In this document: piece by piece, positions 7,811 to 12,389 of the stretch | Layout: each line of letters begins with the position of its first letter | Numbering within the stretch: position 1 is the first letter of the stretch | Assembly (NCBI GenBank): GCA_041485125.1 | Contig: JBGPIT010000115.1 | Span: 1 to 12,389 of the forward strand | Direction: 5' to 3' | Origin: JBGPIT01 sp041485125 | GTDB lineage: Bacteria; Desulfobacterota; Binatia; UTPRO1 | Length of the DNA: 12,389 bases | The notes under the pieces: model-generated | What the model was told of the DNA's origin: nothing | Seen by the model: the letters and a program-made list of their open reading frames with translations, nothing else | The model's database searches: none | Program-made: the position numbers and the translations under genes

Positions 7811-8890
7811 TCACGCGGCGCGCGTGAGATCGTCGAGCTCGAGCGGCGCGACCGTGCTGCCGTCGCCCGGTCGCGCGACGTCCGCGTAGCCGGCGTCGAT
7901 GATCGTCTTCATGCGTCGCTTGAGCCACGCCGGCGCGTCGAGATCGTCGATGTAGCCGTGGTTGCATCGCAGGTAGTAGGCGCGTCCCGCCTTCACCAGC
8001 GGCGGGTCTTCGGGTTGATTCACGCGGTCGCGCCACTCGCGGTACGCCGCGACGGCGCGCTCGCGGGGGACGCCGCAGAGCTCGAGCGTGCGCGTGCGGG
8101 TCTCGCGCGGCAGCTTCGAGTCCTTGCGGTGGCGACCGATGTAGACGTTCGAGGCGAAGTAGGCGTAGCCGAGGCAGGCGAGCGTCTTCGCGACCGCGCC
8201 GTTCATGCGCGACAGCGCGACCAGGCCGGTGCCGCGCGACATCTGCATGTGGCGCGCCTCGTCGATCGCGTGGTTTTTCAAAATCGTCCGCACCACCGGA
8301 TGCACGTTGGGCTCGTTGATGATGCAGCGCTCGACGGTCTTCTGGTTCACGTTCAAGGCGTAGCGGGTGAAGTAGTAGTAGTGGAGGTCGCCGCGCAGCC
8401 AGCCGAGGACGGTGTGCAGCCCGACGTAGTGCTGCGCCATTTTCAACGAGACGTTGGTCGCGCGCAGATCGTCGAGCGTCAGGCTGTAGGCGGCGAGGAC
8501 CTTGCGGATGACGCAGAGGAACGCCTGGATGTGCATCGTCTCCTCGACGACCTCGCGCGCCATGTAGAGCGCGACCTCGGGGTCGTCGCGGATGATCGTG
8601 CCGAGGGCGGCCTCGAGGTTGAGGACGTTGGTCGCGACCTCGGCGACGGCGGTCGAGAGGTAGCTCTGGCAGAACGACAGCCGGTTCAGCATCAGCTGCT
8701 TCTCGGGCGCGAGCTCGTGCCAGACCGGCTCGCCGTAGAACCACGTCATCTCGAGTGGGAAGAGCGTGTGGTCGCCCATGGTCGCGGCGTCGAGCTGCTC
8801 GGCCGGATCGAGGAAGTGCGACCGCAGCCGGTCCACGTCGCGGTCGCTCACCGTTTGGAGGCGCCGCGTGAATTCGAACGTCGCGGGCAT
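7811..8890 (-). CDS. AurF-like (ferritin-fold) diiron oxygenase, putative N-oxygenase
   Basis: The protein has 359 residues. It shows helices bearing two carboxylate/histidine ligand sets. The first is E84 plus EETMH (116-120: E117, H120). The second is NHAIDEARH (206-214: H207, E211, H214), whose H-x3-E-x2-H order matches AurF H223/E227/H230. AurF oxidises p-aminobenzoate to the nitro compound using a mu-oxo diiron centre. The fourth carboxylate (AurF E196) is not obvious: E187 is the nearest candidate but lies about seven residues closer to the second EXXH than in AurF. The ATG has a good Shine-Dalgarno seven bases upstream. It is the first gene of the minus-strand operon and divergent from the sugar epimerase. 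N-oxidation of an amine, perhaps an amino sugar, is plausible; C-hydroxylation or desaturation are alternatives. Fold fairly sure, reaction not. Confidence 0.72.
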   Translation of the reverse strand: MPATFEFTRRLQTVSDRDVDRLRSHFLDPAEQLDAATMGDHTLFPLEMTWFYGEPVWHELAPEKQLMLNRLSFCQSYLSTAVAEVATNVLNLEAALGTIIRDDPEVALYMAREVVEETMHIQAFLCVIRKVLAAYSLTLDDLRATNVSLKMAQHYVGLHTVLGWLRGDLHYYYFTRYALNVNQKTVERCIINEPNVHPVVRTILKNHAIDEARHMQMSRGTGLVALSRMNGAVAKTLACLGYAYFASNVYIGRHRKDSKLPRETRTRTLELCGVPRERAVAAYREWRDRVNQPEDPPLVKAGRAYYLRCNHGYIDDLDAPAWLKRRMKTIIDAGYADVARPGDGSTVAPLELDDLTRAA

Positions 8891-8897
8891 ACGGAAT

Positions 8898-8903
8898 CCC
8901 CTT
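8898..8903 (-). promoter_or_regulatory. Ribosome binding site of the diiron oxygenase gene
   Basis: Read on the minus strand this is AAGGGG, seven bases before the ATG at 8890. It is the clearest Shine-Dalgarno on the minus-strand operon, in keeping with this being the first gene; the coupled downstream genes mostly lack one. Confidence 0.6.
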
Positions 8904-8971
8904 GTCGAGGCTGGAATTTCGTCGGTGTAGCACCGGGGTGCGTCGATTGGGAAGCCGCCGAACGCGTCGAA

Positions 8972-9011
8972 AGACCTTGGCTCCGCGCGCCGAGGTCTAG
9001 TAAAGCCTCGG
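8972..9011 (+). promoter_or_regulatory. Two mutually exclusive hairpins in the divergent intergenic region
   Basis: In the 128-base gap between the divergent operons, AGACCTTGG (8972-8980) can pair with CCGAGGTCT (8990-8998), eight of nine positions plus one G-T. The inner CCGAGG (8990-8995) can instead pair perfectly with CCTCGG (9006-9011), seven bases before the epimerase ATG. The same segment therefore has two partners, as in attenuators, though overlapping protein-binding palindromes or chance in GC-rich DNA are alternatives. No convincing -35/-10 pair is visible for either direction, although both operons should start here. Confidence 0.3.
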
Positions 9012-9018
9012 GCACTCC

Positions 9019-10056
9019 ATGCACGTCCTCGTGACCGGCGGTGCCGGCTACATCGGATCGACGCTCGTCCCGCTCCTGCTCGCAGCCGGCCACCGCTGCA
9101 CCGTCGTCGACCGCTTCTTCTTCGGCGACGGCTTCCTCGCTGCCGCGGCCGAGCGCCATCGCGAGCGCCTGCGCGTCGTGCGTGCCGACGTCCGCCGCGT
9201 CGATCCGCGCGTTTTCGAGGGCATCGACGCCCTCGTCGACCTCGCGGGCATCTCCAACGATCCGGCCTGCGAGCTCGATCCCGATCTCACCTCGAGCATC
9301 AACCTCGAGGGCGCCGTCCGCGCCGCCCGCCTGGCCCAAGCGGCGGGGGCGTCGCGCATCGTCTTCGTCTCGTCGTGCAGCGTCTACGGTCACGGTGCCG
9401 GGCCGGAGCTCACCGAGGAGTCGGTGCCACAACCGGTCTCGCTCTACGCGCGCACCAAGCTCGCCGCCGAGGAGAGGCTCCTCGACCTCGGCCGGGCGAG
9501 CGGCGTCACCGTCACGGTGCTCCGGCTCGCGACGGCCTTCGGCCTCTCGCCGCGCATGCGCTTCGACCTCGCCGTCAACGTGATGACGAAGAACGCCTAC
9601 GTCGCGCGCGAGATCATCGTCGAGGGCGGCGGCAAGCAGTGGCGCCCGTTCGTCCACGTCCACGACGTGTCCGAGGCGATCGCCCGCGTGCTCGAGGCGC
9701 CGCGCGCGAGCGTCGGCGGCGAGACCTTCAACGTCGGCTCGACCGCCAACAACGTCCGCATCGTGACGCTCGCGTATCGGGTGCGCGACCTGGTGCCCGG
9801 CACGGCCGTCGTCGTCGCCGAGACCGATCCCGATCTGCGCGACTACCACGTCTCGTTCGAGAAGATGCGCCGCACGCTCGACTTCACGCCGGCACGCGAC
9901 ATCGAGGAGGGGATCATCGAGATCCTGGGCGCGCTCCGCGCCGGCAGCGTCGATCCCGACGACCGGCGCTGGTACACGCTGCGCCAGTACATGTTCCTCG
10001 CCGACGTCGAGCGCACCTTCAACGACGTCGCGATGGAGGGGCGCATCCTTGCGTAA
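9019..10056 (+). CDS. NAD-dependent epimerase/dehydratase (extended SDR), sugar-nucleotide modifying
   Basis: The protein has 345 residues. The Rossmann start is MHVLVTGGAGYIGS (1-14), with GGAGYIG at 7-13 and D31 as the ribose-binding acid that favours NAD. DLAGISNDP (74-82) follows, then the catalytic set: Ser at 118-119 (SSCSVYG), Y143 and K147 (YARTK). RPFVHVHDV and ETFNVGS later in the chain are typical of NDP-sugar epimerases and dehydratases such as GalE and RmlB relatives. The substrate should be a nucleotide-linked sugar in the cytoplasm. Only a weak ribosome site precedes the ATG, with a possible hairpin close by. It overlaps the aminotransferase by 8 bases, so the pair probably makes a keto sugar or epimer and then aminates it. 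Whether it is an epimerase, a 4,6-dehydratase or a decarboxylase is not clear. Confidence 0.88.
   Translation: MHVLVTGGAGYIGSTLVPLLLAAGHRCTVVDRFFFGDGFLAAAAERHRERLRVVRADVRRVDPRVFEGIDALVDLAGISNDPACELDPDLTSSINLEGAVRAARLAQAAGASRIVFVSSCSVYGHGAGPELTEESVPQPVSLYARTKLAAEERLLDLGRASGVTVTVLRLATAFGLSPRMRFDLAVNVMTKNAYVAREIIVEGGGKQWRPFVHVHDVSEAIARVLEAPRASVGGETFNVGSTANNVRIVTLAYRVRDLVPGTAVVVAETDPDLRDYHVSFEKMRRTLDFTPARDIEEGIIEILGALRAGSVDPDDRRWYTLRQYMFLADVERTFNDVAMEGRILA
10035..10041 (+). promoter_or_regulatory. Strong ribosome binding site for the TTG start of the aminotransferase
   Basis: GGAGGGG lies inside the end of the epimerase gene, seven bases before TTG at 10049. It is near-consensus and decides the start: no ATG or GTG nearby has such a site. 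Confidence 0.7.
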
Positions 10057-11227
10057 CGCCGCGCTCGCGCCCGCCACCGGCGCCGACGAGCGCGTGGAGT
10101 TCTACGAGCACGACCTCGGGGAAGCGGAGATCGCCGCGGTGCGCGACACGCTCGGCACGCTCTTCTTGACGCTCGGGCCGCGGGTGGCGGCGTTCGAGCA
10201 AGCCTTCGGCGAGTTTCTCGGCGTCGAGCACGTGGTGGGCGTGTCGAGCTGCTCGACGGCGCTCGTGCTCGTCATGCGCGCGCTCGGGATCGGCGCCGGC
10301 GACGAGGTCATCATGTCGCCGCTGACCTTCGTGTCGACCGCGCACGCCGCGCTCCACGCCGGTGCGACGCCCGTCTTCGCCGACGTCGACGCCGCGACCG
10401 GCCTGCTCGATCCGGCGGCCGTGGAGGCGGCGATCACGCCGCGCACGCGCGCGATCGTCGCGGTCCATCTCTACGGCCAGCTGGCGGACATGCCGGCGTT
10501 GCGGCGGCTCGCCGACCGGCACGGCCTCGCCCTCGTCGAGGATGCGGCGCACGCGATCGAGGCCGAGCGCGACGGCGTGCGCGTCGGCGCGCTCGGCGAC
10601 GCGACGGTGTTCAGCTTCTACGCCACCAAGACGATGACCTGCGGCGACGGCGGCGCGATCGCGGTCCACGACGCCGCGCTCGCCGCGCGTCTCCGCCTGC
10701 TCCGCAACCACGGCATGTCGACCGACGCGGCGTCGCGCCACGGCCATGCCTATGCGCATTGGGACGTCGTCGAGCTCGGCTACAAGGCGGCGATGACGGA
10801 CATCGAGGCGGCGCTGCTGGCGCCGCAGATCCCGCGCCTCCTCGAGCGCCGCGCCCGCCGGCAGGCGATCGTCGAGCGCTACGAGCAGGCGTTCGGCGAC
10901 GACCCGCGCTTGACGCTGATGCGGCGGAGCGGGCGCTCGGGGCATCACATCTTCGCGCTCCTCGTCCCCGCGGGTCTCCGCGACGCCGTCCTCGCCGGGC
11001 TCTCGCGCCGCGCGATCGGCACCGCCGTCAACTACCGGGCGGTGCACACGCTCACCTACTATCGCGAGCGCTTCGGCTACGCGCGAGACGCCTTTCCGCG
11101 TGCCGCCGAGATCGGCGAGCGCACGCTCTCGCTGCCGCTCTGGCCGAACCTGAGCGCGGCGCAGGTCGAGCGGGTGATCGCGGCGGTCGGGGCGAGCGTA
11201 GCCGAGGCTGCGGCCGGCGCGCGCTGA
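10049..11227 (+). CDS. DegT/DnrJ/EryC1/StrS (ArnB-like) PLP-dependent sugar aminotransferase
   Basis: The protein has 392 residues, the normal family length. LFLTLGPRVAAFEQAF (38-53) is the family N-terminal substrate/cofactor region. VSSCSTALVLVMRALG (65-80) forms the PLP phosphate-binding turn, VEDAAHAIEA (163-172) supplies D165 for the PLP ring nitrogen and H168, and FSFYATKTMTCGDGGAI (188-204) holds the Schiff-base lysine K194. LGYKAAMTDIEAALLAPQ (243-260) completes the signature. These enzymes transfer an amino group, usually from glutamate, to a keto sugar nucleotide (ArnB, PseC, WecE, DesV). The TTG start is backed by GGAGGGG and by the 8-base overlap with the epimerase, the likely supplier of its substrate. 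K194 is intact, so this should be an aminotransferase rather than a lysine-less dehydratase relative. The amino sugar formed could be the substrate of the diiron oxygenase and methyltransferase (inference). Confidence 0.92.
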   Translation: MRNAALAPATGADERVEFYEHDLGEAEIAAVRDTLGTLFLTLGPRVAAFEQAFGEFLGVEHVVGVSSCSTALVLVMRALGIGAGDEVIMSPLTFVSTAHAALHAGATPVFADVDAATGLLDPAAVEAAITPRTRAIVAVHLYGQLADMPALRRLADRHGLALVEDAAHAIEAERDGVRVGALGDATVFSFYATKTMTCGDGGAIAVHDAALAARLRLLRNHGMSTDAASRHGHAYAHWDVVELGYKAAMTDIEAALLAPQIPRLLERRARRQAIVERYEQAFGDDPRLTLMRRSGRSGHHIFALLVPAGLRDAVLAGLSRRAIGTAVNYRAVHTLTYYRERFGYARDAFPRAAEIGERTLSLPLWPNLSAAQVERVIAAVGASVAEAAAGAR

Positions 11228-11253
11228 GAAGCGCTACCGGGAAGCGCTACCGG
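11228..11253. repeat. Tandem 13-bp direct repeat at a convergent gene junction, with hairpin potential
   Basis: GAAGCGCTACCGG occurs twice with no spacer (11228-11240 and 11241-11253). Each copy contains the palindrome AGCGCT, so the two copies (11230-11235 and 11243-11248) can form a 6-bp stem with a 7-base loop on either strand. It fills the 19-base gap between the convergent aminotransferase and radical SAM genes and runs into the last codons of the latter. A bidirectional transcript end is possible, but no T-run supports a classical terminator. Confidence 0.6.
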
Positions 11254-12194
11254 CCGTCTTGCATCGTAGCCGCCGGCGCGGTCTCGGCGGGCGTGCCCGA
11301 CTCGTCGACTTCCGTGAGCGCGTTCACGTAGCCGCCGCCCTCGGCCAAGCGCCAATCGTCGCAGCCGCCGCAGATCGGCGCCGCGTCGAAGCGACCGTCG
11401 AGGTGCGCGCGGCGGCGGCGTGCCAGCTCGGCGCCGTTCCAGATCGCGGCGATGCTGCTGTCGCGGACGCTGCCGAGGGGCGCGTGCGCGTCCCAATCCG
11501 CGCCGCACATGGTGACGGTCCCGTCTTGAAGGATCATCAGCGACGAGAAGAGCCACGCGCACGGCCGGCGCGCGACGGCGGCGGCGACCGGCACGTCGAC
11601 CGCGCCGGCGAAGCGCGCGGGCACGATCGTCATCACGAAGTCGCGCGGGCCGAGGAGCGGCCGCCACGTCGCGACGAGCGCCGCGAGCGAGGCCTCGACC
11701 GCCGGCGTGCGCATGAACTGGATCGAGGTGATCGGCCGCTCGTGGCCGAGCGCGCGCTTGCGGTCGAGAAAGCCGCGCAGGTTTCGCATCACGCGCTCGA
11801 AATGGTCGCGGCCGCGCATCGCGAGGTACGCGACCGGATCGCCGGCGTCGACCGAGCACTCGAGACGGTCGAGACCCGACGCGATCAGCGCGTCGGCGAG
11901 CGCGCCGTGGAGCGAGAGCGCGTTGGTCGAGAGCCCGACCTCGCCGATCCCGGCATTTTTGGCGAAGCGGATCATCGGCACCAGGTCGCGGTGGAGCAGC
12001 GGCTCGCCGAGGAAATGCAGCCAGAGCTTGGTCGGGTGGCGGGCACATTCGCGGGCGACGCGCTCGTAGAGCGCGCGGTCGATGAAGCCGAGCGGGCGGC
12101 TGAAGGCTTGACGCGGACAGAGCACGCAGCGCTGATTGCAGTGGTTCGTCAGCTCGACGTTGATGCGGGTGGGGAAGGGCGCGAGCGACGGCAT
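11247..12194 (-). CDS. Radical SAM protein with SPASM/twitch-type C-terminal cluster
   Basis: The protein has 315 residues. CNQRCVLC (19-26) is the CxxxCxxC motif that binds the SAM-cleaving [4Fe-4S] cluster, and FLGEPLLH (61-68) carries the GEP SAM-contact motif. Four more cysteines, C212, C230 (in the G-x4-C pattern DGTVTMC), C275 and C278, with LGSVRDSSIAAIWNG between them, fit a SPASM or twitch auxiliary-cluster domain. Such proteins act on peptides, or on small alcohols and amino cyclitols as BtrN does; the substrate here is unknown. I chose the ATG at 12194 because GGGAG lies 10 bases upstream and the cluster motif falls where expected. Starts at 12203, 12245 or GTG 12269 would add only low-complexity residues. 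It converges on the aminotransferase and is transcribed apart from both neighbouring operons, so membership in the same pathway is uncertain. Confidence 0.85.
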   Translation of the reverse strand: MPSLAPFPTRINVELTNHCNQRCVLCPRQAFSRPLGFIDRALYERVARECARHPTKLWLHFLGEPLLHRDLVPMIRFAKNAGIGEVGLSTNALSLHGALADALIASGLDRLECSVDAGDPVAYLAMRGRDHFERVMRNLRGFLDRKRALGHERPITSIQFMRTPAVEASLAALVATWRPLLGPRDFVMTIVPARFAGAVDVPVAAAVARRPCAWLFSSLMILQDGTVTMCGADWDAHAPLGSVRDSSIAAIWNGAELARRRRAHLDGRFDAAPICGGCDDWRLAEGGGYVNALTEVDESGTPAETAPAATMQDGR

Positions 12195-12330
12195 CGCCGG
12201 CATTCTCCCACGCGCCCGCGCCGACTTGCCACCGGCGCCGCCCATTACCCGCGTTGACGCGCGAGCCACGGCCGCTTAGCGTACGGCGTCCATGGCAGCC
12301 GAAAACGTTCAGGTTCACTGAGGGACGCGT

Positions 12331-12389
12331 CTGGGACGATCGTTCACGCGTCGTGCCGGCACGCTCCTTCCGCTCGTCGGGCTTCTGGC
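12331..12389 (+). other. Possible CTG-initiated start of a secreted/membrane protein running off the window
   Basis: GAGGGA at 12320-12325 stands five bases before a CTG at 12331. The frame from there is open to the window edge and reads (M)GRSFTRRAGTLLPLVGLL, an arginine-rich then hydrophobic stretch like the start of a signal peptide. No ATG, GTG or TTG lies in this frame after the in-frame TGA at 12319. CTG starts are rare and only 19 codons are visible, so this may be chance or the start may lie elsewhere. The remaining 12195-12330 holds no other gene that I can support. Confidence 0.25.

Noticed and set aside
7811..8890. Reading the diiron protein as a ribonucleotide reductase R2 subunit
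   Set aside because: The ligand order H-x3-E-x2-H (H207/E211/H214) is AurF-like. There is no R1 partner gene, and I cannot see the R2 radical-Tyr motif or its C-terminal tail.
8977..9003. TTGGCT-N15-TAGTAA as a sigma-70-like promoter for the epimerase
   Set aside because: The spacer is short, both boxes are poor, and it overlaps the inverted repeat; too weak to annotate.
7103..9034. 643-codon plus-strand open frame opposite the diiron oxygenase and WbqC genes
   Set aside because: It is low in hydrophobic core residues, matches no family I know, and lies across two well-recognised minus-strand genes; an artefact of high GC.
8848..10077. Minus-strand open frame of about 400 codons opposite the epimerase
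   Set aside because: The composition is charged and repetitive, and the plus strand has an unmistakable SDR with intact cofactor and catalytic motifs.
1..12389. tRNA or rRNA genes, CRISPR repeats, transposase or phage genes
   Set aside because: None was recognised; coding is continuous apart from short gaps and no direct repeat flanks the cluster.

Overview
The window is very GC-rich, tightly packed bacterial DNA. Nearly every base is coding, and genes overlap by 1-10 bases. I see no RNA gene, CRISPR array, insertion sequence or phage gene. Composition and gene style suggest an uncultured Gram-negative-type bacterium, such as a deltaproteobacterial or Binatota-like lineage. That placement is a guess from composition only.

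Layout, left to right. (1) Positions 2-1363, plus strand: the 3' part of an AftB/ZomB-like GT-C membrane glycosyltransferase, cut by the window edge. (2) Positions 8890 down to 1369, minus strand: seven genes that look like one operon. In order of transcription they are an AurF-like diiron oxygenase, a WbqC-family protein, an ArnC/GtrB-like polyprenyl-phosphate glycosyltransferase (GT2), two GT39-type membrane glycosyltransferases, a class I SAM methyltransferase, and an LpxO/AspH-family 2-oxoglutarate hydroxylase. From the WbqC gene onward every junction overlaps. (3) Positions 9019-11227, plus strand, divergent from the operon: an extended-SDR sugar-nucleotide epimerase/dehydratase overlapping a DegT/ArnB-type PLP aminotransferase. 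(4) Positions 11247-12194, minus strand, convergent with the aminotransferase: a radical SAM protein with a SPASM/twitch-type second cysteine cluster. (5) The right edge (12195-12389) has no firm gene, only a possible CTG-initiated signal-peptide-like start.

Together the genes read as a cell-envelope glycan locus. The SDR and aminotransferase would make an amino sugar nucleotide. The GT2 enzyme would load a sugar onto polyprenyl phosphate, and the two GT39 enzymes would transfer lipid-linked sugars outside the cytoplasmic membrane. The methyltransferase, hydroxylase, diiron oxygenase and radical SAM enzyme would tailor the product. This resembles the Arn lipid A modification logic (ArnB, ArnC, ArnT plus LpxO). 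The unusual part is the AurF-like enzyme, whose family includes an arylamine N-oxygenase, at the head of the operon. An N-oxygenated amino sugar is a testable but unproven hypothesis.
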